Origin: Congeria kusceri
Lineage: Eukaryota > Mollusca > Bivalvia > Myida > Dreissenidae
Assembly: GCA_027627225.1 (NCBI GenBank)
Contig: JAPFQT010000035.1
Span: 218,501-282,500, forward strand
Direction of reading: 5' to 3'
Length of the DNA stretch: 64,000 nucleotides
A program made the position numbers and the translations under genes. Every line of letters starts with the position of its first letter. The first letter of the stretch is position 1. The notes under the pieces are model-generated. The model was not told the DNA's origin, searched no databases, and was given only the letters and a program-made list of their open reading frames with translations. This document shows positions 10,537-22,082 of the stretch, one piece after another.

Positions 10537-12962
10537 ATTGTATCCAAGACCGCGCTCTAACGCACTTATTATACATTTATTATATGTAATTACAACACTG
10601 ATGCATTTATACTGACGTAAAATGTTGTCATAATAAACATTCTGTTAACATTAATCGTTTTTACTACAAGTTGTTAATGTGAGTCGATAAGTTTGAAAAG
10701 TTAACCATTTAATAGTATGTTAGGCTCTGTAAGCAACCGTCATATTTGTATTTCTACATACATGTTACATTTCAAAGTGTTAATCAGGATGCACCATGTC
10801 TTAAATGGAGTTTTTCTCGGTCACCGGAAGACATTTACCACAAATTAACGCGAGACACAAAACGCTGTTTCCGCAATCATTCTCAGACGTGGTGCGGGAA
10901 AAAACAAGCGCCGTTTATTTCACCGTCGTTTTCGATTTTCGTAAACAAGCAACAAAAACAGATACAGCAAAACTGAATAAATTTTGGTAAAACACATGGT
11001 AACATATTTACAGAAAATTTCAATAAAAAGAAAAAAGTTTCTGAACAACTGTGAACAACAATAGTGACTGCCAGTCGGGAGGTATCTCTTCGGTGTAATA
11101 ACAGTATTAAGATTAAGCGATATTTTCCGACAAACATGATAGATAAAAATATCGTTTTAAAATATCTTTTCGTGGACACAAATTTCATATTCAATTGTTT
11201 CTACAAGTATTACCGGTATTAACATTTTCACTGGTAAACAATACAATTTGATACAGTTAAAGCGTACGTCACATGCATGCAGAATCTTCAATATTACGTT
11301 GATGAAACTGTTTTCATTTTATCAACGTGTTGGCTGTAAACTACCTGACGAAGACTACAAGTTGTCATTTTTGTTTTCAAAATTCAATAGCAGGCCCCGA
11401 TTCAGGATTTGTAGTTGGAGGTGGCGTAAATAGTTCAGTACCTTTCAATCTATACATATATACGATATATTTTGCAAATCAATAACCAAATTAAATCGCG
11501 CGATATTAGTAATACGAAGAGATTCTGCAGGCGTTCTAGGCTTCTGCGCACATATATTCTAGTAAGAAAGCGGATAAGCTGATAGACTCATTTGATAGAC
11601 TTGTTTTATTGTTCGATTAAGGAGAATGTGACAATGCCTAAGTAGTTGTAAGTTAATATTGTGCAATATAAAAAAAAACGATTTTTGAAATTAGACAATT
11701 TTAAGAGAGACGTACGCCCCCTTATACCCCAACCGAACCCCTCTAAATCTGCCGCTTCTGTTTTAAGATAAATTTCCGACAAGCTATGGTCGTATGATGA
11801 CATACATATTATTATGTGATGAAGAACTACGATTACTTAAAATATTTGATGTTTGAAGTAATAGGTTACCTTCTTATCTTCCAATAATTAACATTCATTT
11901 AAAAGGATCCAGACTGTTATCCAGATCACCACTAAACGCTAATCATGTGTTCAATGGGCAATTTCCAAACTTTCTAGAAAATGTTTTGCGTACAATTGTT
12001 AACAGGCAGACGTCAACTTGCTAACAAACAGACAAACAGATAAACAAATAAACCAACGTTCAATTCATTTAAACGTAAGTACCTTGGCGTGGTTATTATT
12101 TCTTCGTTGGTGTTCGGTAGTGTTAAAATCGACTAACAGAGCGGTATAATCAAGGGTCGTCAGGTAATTGACCACTGTAGATGTCTTATTCTATCGTATT
12201 TAGATGGTAAACAACACTGTACTTTAATAGTAATAACGAATCGTGGTATATCATTTCGAAAATTTTGCTTTCTTGATATTATATTACGGCTAGCGTCAAA
12301 ACTGTTGCATTGGAACTAAACGTTAACGATAAATAACGAAATGGACGTAGACGGGAAACATTATGAGCTTTTTTTTTTCTTTCAACTGAATTCATTTAGT
12401 ATATTACTATTAACTGAAAGCAGACGTAAACATGTTAGAAGCGTTTAATAACTGACTGTAAATGGCCAATGTGTATGCAGCAATCCGCCGAGATCCATAA
12501 CTTTGTAAATGCATTTAAATCGAGCTTCAACATTTGTATAAATGGTACAACTGTGCTGGTGTCCACGTCGCATCTCATTGCAGCGTGACGAACTTTGTTA
12601 ATTATGCTGATAATGATAATGACGATGATAATGATCCAGGGGGGCGTTATGAGGTCTGAGTAAACCATATTGTATAATTTTAATCAATGTTCATCTTAGC
12701 ATATTTAAAGGATTGCTTATTTTCTGGCCCGATATTTTGAAACATTTCCAATTTCCTTCATGCGTCTGGATACGAACGTTTTATTACGCGGGATATTTTA
12801 TTTTATTGTTGTTTTTTTCTAAGCAATATTGACAAAGGAGCACCGAATGTAAATACTAAATATATGGCTCCCGGTCTGGTTAATTAAGATTGACAACATG
12901 GAACCAATGCATAAAATCACGGAACCGGAAGGATTTCATGTTCAGATATATATTTCAAGTCA
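10537..12962. other. Satellite flank and gene-free stretch
   Basis: The first 70 bases past the array share 'attacaacactgatgcattt' with the array inserts. Beyond that I see AT-rich DNA with short open frames that overlap each other on both strands, no splice-consistent exon pairs, and no repeat I recognise. Confidence 0.5.
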
Positions 12963-13426
12963 TTAAAGGGACTTGTTCACAGTTTGGCAAAATGACAATT
13001 TTCAAAAAAATTGTCATAGATTCAAAAAAGAATGTATGCATTATATTCACACAAGCAAAATAACACTCCTGACTAAGAAAAATGTTAAAAAGATATGTTC
13101 GTTTATTTATAATCATCAATCGAAATTGGAAAAATAATAAAGCGTTTGTAACGCTTTTCATAGATAATTTAGCAAAAACGTGTATTACCGACATAGCGTT
13201 TAAACTGCCATCCAAATTCAAAAGCCTGCGTGGTGTAGTGGTAGCGCGTTAGCTTTTGCTTCTAGGGGTCCCGGGTTCGAACCACAGGGCAGGCACATTT
13301 TTTATTTTTATCTTTTTCCTTGTTATTATAATTATTTAAAACTAATCCAGATATGACAGTTTTGTAAGTAAATTCATTTAATGACATTTTTCAAAAATAC
13401 GAAAATCTGTGAACAAGTCCCTTTAA
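12963..13426. mobile_element. Inverted-repeat element enclosing a tRNA-like core (element A)
   Basis: A perfect 20-base inverted repeat, TTAAAGGGACTTGTTCACAG at 12963-12982 and its complement at 13407-13426, bounds 464 bp. The outer TTAA is palindromic and could be a target-site duplication. Inside is a plus-strand tRNA-like sequence at 13224-13294. No transposase is present. Elements B (18403) and C (31246) share the TTAAAGGGAC terminus and the tRNA-like interior. Confidence 0.7.
13224..13294 (+). pseudogene. tRNA-like sequence inside element A
   Basis: It begins 'gcctgcgtggtgtagtggta' and ends 'gggcaggc'. Six of seven acceptor pairs form, and there is a B-box-like 'gggttcgaac'. The T-stem is mismatched and the anticodon stem has four pairs; the loop would present TTG. 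It is more like a SINE head or tRNA pseudogene than a working tRNA. Confidence 0.55.
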
Positions 13427-13443
13427 GGCTTGGGATTGATACT

Positions 13444-14742
13444 TAGGAAATAAGTAAGTAAGTAATTCTTTTACTACCGTGACATGTGCATACAACTGAG
13501 TAAACAAGCATATACAAAGCAAAAATGTAAATTGAGCACCCGGCCCAGTGGACCTATATGTCACCATCAATAAATATGTGATTAAATTTCGTTCCATATA
13601 AATATTTACAAAATACTTTATGATAAGCATGATATGGGCAATAATGAATATAAAAATGGATACTGATACAAACAAATATTCATATATCACTATGAAATAA
13701 TGGGATAATAACAAGTATGATTTATAAGTAAATGGTATTTCGCCTATGTAAATACGCTTTCATAATGAATTCGGCTGTTATGCTGGGGTGCAATGTTAAT
13801 AGCATTTTTAGTGTTTCCTCACAGTTATCTGTTGACAGTAACGCTATAGTGTTACTCATAGTGCTGGTCCTAATGTCATCGTACAGAGAGCACTCTAGCA
13901 AGAAGTGTGATTCACTTCATCTGTTTCAGAGTCACAAAATCGACATAGCCTGTCTTCGGGGGATTCACCTATGTATCGTCCTGTTTCAATGCGTAACGGA
14001 AGTATTCCCACTCGGAACTGGCATAGAACAGATCTTTCGTATTTAGAAAGATTCAATTTGACATAGTCTTCGCATTTAAATTCGCTCTTCAATGTTCTAT
14101 ATGTCCTGAGCTTTGGTGTCGCTTGTATATCACGGGACCATATTGCTGGGCAGTAACTACGTATGCGCGCTTCGGTGTCTTTGAGGTTAACTTTTACTTT
14201 GTTTGTGAAATGATCGTTGAGTCCCAACGTGCACATTATAGTTTTAACCTCACTTGGCCAATTATTGTCACACTCAATATCATGCAGGAATACTTTCTTC
14301 GTGAGTCTTGTGTCGTCCATGTCGATAAGCCTATTCCAGAACCTCAGGGCACACTGCCACCGCCTGTAGACACTTGGTATCCAGCCCGTGTCACCGTGGA
14401 TCGCTAGCGTAGGGGCGAACCTGTGGACGCCCAGGAAGTAGCGGAGTGCTTTGTTCTGTATGTTGTCAATGCACTGAAACTGCTTTAGTCCCCAAACTGC
14501 AGCACTATAGTCCAGTATCGGTGTAACACAACTTTTAAAAAGTTTCTCAAATGCCTGAAATCCAAATTCTTTCCAATTATGGATTTTGCTGATGATCGCT
14601 CCGAGCGCCCGTCCACCGCTCTTCGCAAGTGACTCCGCGTTAAATGTGTAATTGTTCTTTTCATGAAAAATCACTCCAAGATACTTATATTGTTCTACAG
14701 TCTCTAGGGTGTTTTTTCCAACTTTAAACACAAAGTCAAACT
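13444..14742 (-). pseudogene. 5'-truncated LINE: reverse transcriptase C-terminal part
   Basis: The open frame 14731-13895 (minus, 278 residues) reads as the end of a non-LTR retrotransposon ORF2. It opens near 'YKYLGVIF', followed by 'LDYSAAVWGL', 'GDTGWIPSVYRRW', 'ALRFWNRLI' and 'FRVGILPLRIETGR', and ends in the zinc-knuckle-type CRFC motif. The frame stops after 'DEVNH' because of two extra bases (a CA doublet). Reading on in the shifted frame gives the expected HFLLEC and continues to a stop at 13724-13722. Reverse transcriptase catalytic motifs and the endonuclease are absent (5' truncation at about 14742, where another repeat begins). The 3' end seems to lie near 13446, where a short ATTACTTACTTACTT tail is seen on the minus strand. 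The clade (CR1/jockey-like) is a guess. Confidence 0.8.
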
Positions 14743-15080
14743 GAAATAATTTTCGATTTATCGTTGTTTATCGGCCAATAAAAACAATTTGGAGATCTGG
14801 TGCGCAGGAATTAAATAACGAAGGCGCTTACACGAGTTGTTTAATAACCACGCATCAAAACGACTTAAAGTTATTTTTTGGCAGATAGACAACGGTAATG
14901 CAAAAACTATTTCGATTCTAGCATGATTTGACATATATTTTTGCGATTGTAATTGGAACTACTTTTTACAATGCTCTGCTCAGAATTGGGACTTCTTTTT
15001 GCGTTGTTTATTGGGTAGTTTAACAACGAAAATTTTGTTGTTTGTCTATAGAACAATTAGCGAGTATCATGTTAGAATAA
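14743..15080 (+). mobile_element. Palindrome-bearing repeat family, copy 1
   Basis: It starts 'aaataattttcgatttatcg', carries 'gttgtttatcggccaataaa', then 'tctgctcagaattgggactt', and ends 'gcgagtatcatgttagaat'. Other copies are at 21511, 33279, 44671 and 47134. The hallmark is a near-perfect palindrome TTGTTTATTGGCCAATAAAC. No open frame. The class is unknown; it is probably a nonautonomous DNA element. Confidence 0.7.
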
Positions 15081-15463
15081 AGGATAATCGTGAAATCTCT
15101 ATTGAAGTTACACAGCTCGTTTCGAACTCTATACAACTAGTTAAGGACTGACGAACTTTTGAAGCGATTAAATAATTGTATACATGGTTAATATTTTGTT
15201 ATATCCTTAACAATAATTATACTACGGAAATACAATTCAACTAATACTTAATGTACAAATATATACTGCGATTACACTGTGCAGCAAAAAACAGGATTTC
15301 TAAAGTAAGGGGAACAAATCCAGATGTAATTCTGCCCACTTCATTATTCCAGCTATCTCCCGTGGTGAAAAGAAATATTACGTTTTCATCCGTTAATAGT
15401 ATGCCTTCCAAATTTACTTCATAAGAAATTAGTTGAAAGTCATGGCATCAAATAGTACAGGTT
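15081..15463. other. Gene-free spacer
   Basis: AT-rich, with no feature recognised apart from the transition into the minisatellite. Confidence 0.4.
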
Positions 15464-16545
15464 CACAAACAAACACGCACATGTTCACACGCAAACTCGC
15501 ACATGTTCAGAGGCGAACACGTACACGTTCACACGCGAACACGCGCATGTTCACAGGCGAACAGGCACACGTTTACAGGCGAACACGCACACATTCAACC
15601 GCACACCATCATAGGCGAACACGCGCACGTTTACAAGCGAACATGCACACGTTTATAGGCCAACAAGCACCCGTTCACACGCGAACATGCACACGTTCTT
15701 AGGCGAACACGCACACGTTCACACGCACATGTTCACAGATGAACACACACACGCTCATATGCGAACACGCACACGTTCACAGGTGAACACGCACACGTTC
15801 ACACGCACACCTTTATAGGCGAACACGCACATGTCCATAGGCGAACACGCAGATGTCCATAGGAAAACACGAACACGTTCACACGCGAATACGCACATGT
15901 TCATAGGCGGACACGTACACGTTCACAGGTGAACACGCGCACGTTCACAGGCGAACACGCACACGTTTACAGGCGAACACGCACAAATTAACATACACAC
16001 CATCATATGTGAACACGAGCATGTTTAAAAACGAACATGCACACGTTTATAGGCGAATAAGCACACGTTCACATGCGAACATGCACACGTTCTTAGGCGA
16101 ACACGCACACGTTCACACGCACATGTTCACAGGTGAACACACACACGCTCATAGGCGAACACGCACACGTTCATAGGCAAACACGCACACGTTCACACGC
16201 ACACCTTCATAGGCGAACACGCATATGCCCATAGGCGAACACGCACATGCCCATAGGCGAACACGCACATGTCCACAGGCGAACACGCACACGTTCATAC
16301 GCGAACACGAACATGTTCATAGGTGAACACGCATACGTTCATAGGCGAACACGCATAAGTTCATAGGCGAACACGCATACGTTCATAGGCGAACAGGCAT
16401 GCACGAACGATCACATGCGAACACACACACGTTCATAGGCTAACACGCACACGCGAACGTTCACAGATAAACACGCACACGTTTATACACACATGTTCAT
16501 AGACGAGCACGCACATGTTCTCATGTGAACACGCACACAAGTTAA
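15464..16545. repeat. 22-bp minisatellite, about 1.1 kb
   Basis: The degenerate unit is about 'aggcgaacacgcacacgttc' plus 'at', close to 50 copies, with variants in the last bases (cata, caca, ttac). A short open frame at 15433-15702 (rich in T, R and H) is a by-product. Confidence 0.9.
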
Positions 16546-16702
16546 CTAACGATGTCCTTTTAGAACATTATGACAAATTTCAATCTTTTCAATTAGTCAA
16601 TATCCACAGAACTTTCATTCATTTCTTTCATATAACACTCATCACCAATGTTCTTGAACCTTAAAACAAGCAGAAGTAGAAACACAACTGCACTTACGGT
16701 TG

Positions 16703-17895
16703 CTAAGGCTAAAAAAAAATAATGATTTGTTTCTCAGTCACTTTTCCGCAAAATCAAGAGCGAGGGCGGGCTTTTATTTGATCGAAGTATTTTTTTTTAC
16801 TGTTTTGCTCCTACTCTTTTCTATTGGCACTATGTAATGGCTTATTAAAACGGGTAAATAAGTACAGATTAAAGACAATTTATAGTTTTAACAACAGCAG
16901 AAGTATCCCTTTTAGTAAAATTCTAAATATAGATTTATTAATTACTCATGTTACAAACGGTCATTTAAGCAAGCAGACGTATAAAGGCAATCAATTTGAA
17001 TGCTCATATTTAACATAAGTGCCTTTAAATTGATACACCACCAGCATTAATGTACTTCTATTTATAGAATTAAACTTTTCGTAATTCATATTTTAATAAC
17101 TGTCAAAACAAAATGATTTTTTTTCCAATAAATCACCAACAATTCCTGGAAATGAAACCCCTAGTATACTGCAAGACTTGTCAGTGCGGCTGGAATTTTC
17201 GTTTGTTTCGTTTGCAAGAGTATCTACGAAAAAAGAGTTGAAATCAACACATAGACCATATTTACAAAGGTTCCGAATCGGATATGACATGTTTCAAATA
17301 ATAAATTGAGATTTACAGATTATTTCACAGTGTGTGTATATCCGATTATATTACATCCGACAGGAAGAAAGTGATTTGAAATACCAAAATCTACCTATAC
17401 ATGTGAGGCTTCTTCCTCAATGTTAAAATGCGGATTCGTGTCAAGCCGCTGTCAATGAAATCTAATTTAAAACATCGTATCGTAGAAATAGTTCTGGGAA
17501 CGTTTATACGGCGTTTATCAGTCTGAAATCTGTTTCTTATTTACGAAAGGCATTTAAACTTTCTTTGTTCAGAAGCACTTGCTACGAACGGAGTATACAA
17601 TTATAATGAACATGCTGGTTTACTTCCGAGTTATCACCAGTTATCGCAGACAGGAAATAGACGATAGTAAGTTACCAAAACGCTATGATTGCACCGATTT
17701 CAATGCGATTTTTATTTTGATTGGTTACATGCCAATTACAAAAAAAAATCTGCAAAGTTATCTTTTTCTTAACATATTTCTGGACAGCTACTTTAAAACC
17801 CGATCACGATCGACCAAAAATAGTAAATAAAAATTATTTTGGCATTAAATGAAATTCGTACCTGAGAAACAAATCATTAACTTTTTTAGCCTAAG
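16703..17895. mobile_element. Candidate old DNA element bounded by ~34-bp inverted repeats
   Basis: 16703-16736 (ctaaggct...aatgatttgtttctcag) is matched in inverted orientation by 17862-17895 (ctgagaaacaaatcatt...agcctaag), with a few differences. The 1.1-kb interior includes the dispersed repeat at 17489-17830. No transposase is readable. It could also be a chance pair of repeat ends. Confidence 0.4.
17489..17830 (+). repeat. Dispersed repeat related to 62665-62905, possibly decayed coding
   Basis: Over roughly 240 bp this region aligns with 62665-62905. Translations also align: 'ITSYRRQ', 'TDFNA', 'R-EYT' and 'ML-Y' are shared. Here the upstream part that reads 'FI-LK-V-YL' lies in a different frame from the downstream part, so any gene is broken. 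I do not recognise the protein. Confidence 0.5.
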
Positions 17896-18402
17896 TTACT
17901 TTCAGATGCAATACTTTTCACGGAATTATTTCTTATAACAAAATGAAGCACCTAAGTGCACATTCAAATAATTGTGTTTACTTTGTGGAACAAGCGCTAT
18001 TACATCGCAATGTAATCATAGAAACACAATCACAACTTGATTGTTGCTGTCACACATTAAACACATTCTCGACATGCCTCGTTAAGGACACGTTTATGTT
18101 TCCATCCGTCAACCAGTACAACACCTTCTGAAACATCTCATCAATTAATTCAACATTTCGTATTTCGTGGCAAATCAAAAGAGTGCTATACAGCAGAAAG
18201 TGGAAAACACGTCGTTGCGAAAACTGAATATTTATGTACATACCTATATTGATATAGATATAGGGAAAATGTATTGTTCACATGTATTATTGCCCCCAAC
18301 GCGAAATACCGTTGTATAAGCTTTTTTCTAGTTTATATTAAGTTCATGAAAACGACTACTAATAAAACGTGACTGTCATCAGATATCAGAAAAGGTGCGT
18401 AG

Positions 18403-18936
18403 TTAAAGGGACTATGTCAGCGACAAATGTGTTTCCTATTGTACTATAAATGATATTAGATTATAAAAATACGCTATACTAAGGCATTCATATTAAATAA
18501 ATAATAAATAATATAATACATTGTAAGATATTAGATAAAAAAAAACAATCAGCAAAAATGTTTGAAAAAAATAAAACCCCAAACGGGTATCGAACTCACG
18601 ACTTAGGAGCCATACGAAGAAATGACAGTGGACAGCGCTTTAACCAGCTCCACAATTCTGCTTTGTAACGAAATATGTGTATGCTGTGTAAAGAAATATG
18701 TGTAAACTATGTTTATACAAACTCCTCACAATTCTGAACGTCAAAATGTAAACTGGAAAAGGGCCAAGCAAACACGATCCATATTATAAACTGATTTTTA
18801 TTTAGACTGCGAAAACTCTTTTCCCATAATGTGTACCTTATTTTAACCGTTATTATATGCCATTGTTAATATCTTAATTCAAGATTTAACAAAACAATTG
18901 CCCTGTTGAGGCCCTTTTCGTTGACATAGTCCCTTT
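18403..18936. mobile_element. Inverted-repeat element enclosing a tRNA-like core (element B)
   Basis: TTAAAGGGACTATGTCA at 18403-18419 is matched by TGACATAGTCCCTTT at 18922-18936. The interior holds a minus-strand tRNA-like segment (18577-18655). The right outer bases read TTTA rather than TTAA, so the duplication is imperfect. No open frame of note. Confidence 0.65.
18577..18655 (-). pseudogene. tRNA-like sequence inside element B
   Basis: Minus strand: A-box-like 'tggagctggttaaagcgct' and B-box-like 'gagttcgatacccg', spaced as in a tRNA, with a poor acceptor stem. Interpreted as a pol III-type head without tRNA function. Confidence 0.45.
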
Positions 18937-19029
18937 TATTTGGGAATTTTCAACACACACATGTTAGATTAATGGAGTAACATTATTTTCTGTACACAGT
19001 TATATCATTTATAACCAGCAACATATCGG

Positions 19030-19589
19030 TAAGGCCGCTTTTCCATAATGTCCGCATCCGCATTGCACAAATCCGCATGTCTTCAGTCCGTACTGTATCC
19101 GCAAAGTGCATCCGCAAAAGCCGTCCGCAAGAAATCGCGCGATGAGCGATTTTATGCGGATGCGGACGATATGATATCTAACTTGTTAGTTAAACAAATG
19201 GCTGTTAAACATTAAACATTGGGAAAATATAAAAATAGTCTAGATACACCTTGATAACTCAACATAAGACTCATTGAGTACAATAAATCGGTAATAACGG
19301 GTAACCTTTAAATGAGTTATTACTGACGCTGTAGATATAACTGTTAAATTCTTTATTTTGTTAACATCCACCACCTGTGAATGTGTTCGCATACTGCGAT
19401 AAAATATTTGCAGCCGACTTAATTAAATATGTTTATATTCTTCAAACGCAGGCTTCTAAACTCTTTGAAAATCAGCACAAAACTCAAATATTCCACGATA
19501 TAAGCGGATGCACAGAAAAGCGCCTTCCGCATATAATAATGAGGATACGGACACACTTGCGGATGCGGACATATTTAAAAGCGGCCTAA
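19030..19589. mobile_element. Inverted-repeat element with AGGCCGCTTTT ends
   Basis: The left end 'aaggccgcttttccataatg' followed by 'tccgcatccgca' is mirrored at the right by 'tgcggatgcggac' and 'aaaagcggcctaa' (19554-19589). A second internal 'tgcggatgcggac' lies near 19156, so the left 145 bp may be a separate palindrome. No transposase. The window start carries a related right end. Confidence 0.65.
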
Positions 19590-19848
19590 TACAAAATTCT
19601 GGAAAAATCATCATAATGTTCCTCTTGGGCTTGGTCTGTGGCGCGACATCTATTAATAGAATGGGTCAAAGCGCTTTGTTTACGCCCAAGACCACCATGG
19701 AATTCACGATATCCTCATGCACAGTGTACATGTACATTTTGCGTCAGCTTGCAGCATCGATCGATAAATTACGATGAGCTAGAGGAAACCGTGAAATGCG
19801 TGGTTTACAATTGATGCAATTTGAAAATCGAAAAATCGGGGCGGGATT

Positions 19849-19920
19849 CACAAAAGCACCTGAAATATATCATAATTTAACAAGAGATACCTGAAATATA
19901 TCATAATTTAACAAGAGATG
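19849..19920. repeat. 32-bp tandem duplication at the left end of the next element
   Basis: 'acctgaaatatatcataatt' plus 'taacaagagat' occurs twice in a row. The duplicated piece joins host flank to the first bases (aacaagagat) of the element starting at 19910. Confidence 0.7.
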
Positions 19921-20765
19921 TTTGTAAAACATGTAATACCCTCGACTTGCAGCCAAGTGGCGAATATGTGCAATTGTTAAGATTTTTTTTAATATGCAAT
20001 CCCAAGCGAGTTCTCGATATATGATATCTATGTATGAAGTTTCATGAAAATATCTCGATGCGTTCTCAAGTTATTGAGCGGAAATGGTTTTGCTATTTTT
20101 AGTAACGATGACCTTGACCTTGACCCCACCCACCCCACATGCAATCCCAAGCGAGGTCTCGATGTCAGGTATCTATGTATAAAGTTTCATTAAAATATCT
20201 CAATGCGTTCTCAAGTTATTGAGCGGAAACCGTTTTTCTATTTATAGTCACGGTGACCTTGACCCCACCCACCCCATATGCAATCCCAAGCGAGGTCTCA
20301 ATATAAGGTATCTATGGATGAAGTTTCATTAAAATATCTCAATGCGTTCTCAAGTTATTGAGGGGAATCGTTTTTCCATTTTTAGTAACGGTGACCTTGA
20401 CCTTGACCCCACACACACCATATGCAATCCCAAGCGAGGTCTCGATGTAAGGTATCTATGTATAAAGTTTCATTAAAATATCCCAATGCGTTCTCAAGTT
20501 ATTGAGGGGAAACCGTTTTTCTATTTTTAGCAACGGGTACCTTGACCTTTGACCTGTTGACCTCAAAATATATAGGCTTTCTTTCCTCCCAAGTAACTAG
20601 CGTACCAACTTTCATGATCGTAGGACAAAGCGTTTTCAAGATATAGTGCAGAAACGAAATGGTCTACGGACAGACCTACCGACCGACCGACCGACCGACC
20701 TACCGACCGACCGACAGGTGCAAAGCATGATACCCCCACTTCTTCGAATGGGGGGCATAATAATA
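19910..20765 (+). mobile_element. Pearl/Helitron-like nonautonomous element with 'gtgaccttgacc' units
   Basis: The order is: left end 'aacaagagatgtttgtaaaa'; 'ttgcagccaagtggcgaata'; about four units of ~120 bp (cccaagcgaggtctcgat, gtatctatgtat, gaagtttcattaaaatatct, gcgttctcaagttattgag, gtgaccttgaccttgacc); 'ttcatgatcgtaggacaaag'; an (ACCG)n microsatellite near 20680-20716; and a hairpin end 'tacccccacttcttcgaatg' then 'gggggcataat'. A tandem body plus tetranucleotide microsatellite plus 3' hairpin is the layout of bivalve pearl/Helitron-type elements (established for such families; assignment here is inference). A full relative is at 50013-51300. Confidence 0.75.
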
Positions 20766-21330
20766 GAAGCTCGGGCGAAACTCATAAATCTCCTGAGAAA
20801 GATAATAATTTAGGATACAAAAGTAAATCTTAAGATAAAGTTTTATGTGAAATGAAAATAAAAAAGTAGCATTTGTCACTGTTTTACTAGAATAAACAAT
20901 TCAAACTCGAGCTATAATTGAAATGGTCACAGAATTTACGGTTTACGGGTAGATTTTACGATTTTAAGACATTGACTTAACATGTTCACTAAAAAGCTGT
21001 ATGAGTACATGCCCAGACACATAAGGCCAAACAAACAAACGCTTGGTTTCCGCTGATATCTCATACAAAATCTAGGAGGGAAGGTAAAATATAACTATTT
21101 TTGTCATTAACTATTTTTTTCTTCGCCGCATATTCACCACGCAGTTGAAGTATATCGGAATGCATGTAAAATGTTTAAATGCCTCCCAACAAAGAAACTG
21201 TACCTTAACTATAAATAAGGTCATAGAAAAAGAGATTTCTAGCAAGAAACGTATAATATAAGAGAAAACTGCCGAAAATCAGAAAAACTTAATGATTGAT
21301 AGGAAAAAAATATTTTGGGGTCGGCGGAAA
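20766..21330. other. Gene-free spacer
   Basis: Nothing recognised on either strand. Confidence 0.4.
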
Positions 21331-21368
21331 AAATAGGCTGGGGGAGGGGGGGGGGGAGGGGGCGGGCA
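21331..21368 (+). repeat. G-rich tract, G-quadruplex candidate
   Basis: Runs of five, eleven, five and three G separated by single bases or short gaps (gctgggggag... gggcggg). It follows an A-rich strand. Confidence 0.7.
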
Positions 21369-21510
21369 AGCGGAAATTAATAACTTTTTTACGCTTATTA
21401 CTTGCTCAGATATCGCTGTGACCTGTGTTATTCTTGTTATTGTTTCACGTAGATTCATGTTAACGCCTATGCTACAATTACTCGTTCAACTTGTAAGCTA
21501 TTATATTTAA

Positions 21511-22082
21511 GAAATAATTTTCGATTTATCGTTGTTTAGTGGCCACTAAACAACGATTTGGAGTTCTGATGCATAGGAATTTAACCACGAGGCCGTTAGC
21601 CCAATTGGTTTAATAGCCACGCATCGGAACAACAAAGAGTTGTTTATTGGCCAATAAACAACGATAATGCAACAATTATTTCGATTCTCACATGATATCA
21701 TTACAATTGCAAAATTATTTGTCATATCATGTGAGAATCGAAATAATTTTCGCATTATCGTCGTTAAGCGGCCAATAAACAACGTTTTTGAGTTCTGATG
21801 CGTAGGAATTTAACCACGAGGTCGTTGGCCCGATTGTTTTAATAGCCACGCATCAGAACGACAAAGAGTTGTTTATTGGCCAATAAACAACGATAACGCG
21901 AATATTATTTCGATTATCACATGATATGACAAACAAATTTGCAATTGTAATGATCACTACATTTTAATATGCTCCGCTCACAATCGGGACTACTTTTTAC
22001 TTCGTTTATTGCGGGGTAGTTTAACAACGATAATTTTGTTCCTTGACTATAGAAAAAAATCAGCAAGAATCATGTTAGAATT
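21511..22082 (+). mobile_element. Palindrome-bearing repeat family, two fused copies
   Basis: The first unit (21511-about 21700) stops at a mirror junction: the 'tcacatgatat' and 'atatcatgtga' flanks of 'cattacaattgcaaaattat'. A second, complete unit follows to the terminal 'agcaagaatcatgttagaat'. Each unit has TTGTTTATTGGCCAATAAAC or a variant twice. The arrangement suggests one copy inserted in, or recombined with, another. Confidence 0.75.

Noticed and set aside
13895..14731. Host gene of 278 residues
   Set aside because: The motifs and zinc-knuckle end are those of a LINE ORF2 C-terminus, and the frame is broken by an inserted CA.
15433..15702. 89-codon frame rich in T, R and H
   Set aside because: It is a by-product of the 22-bp minisatellite.
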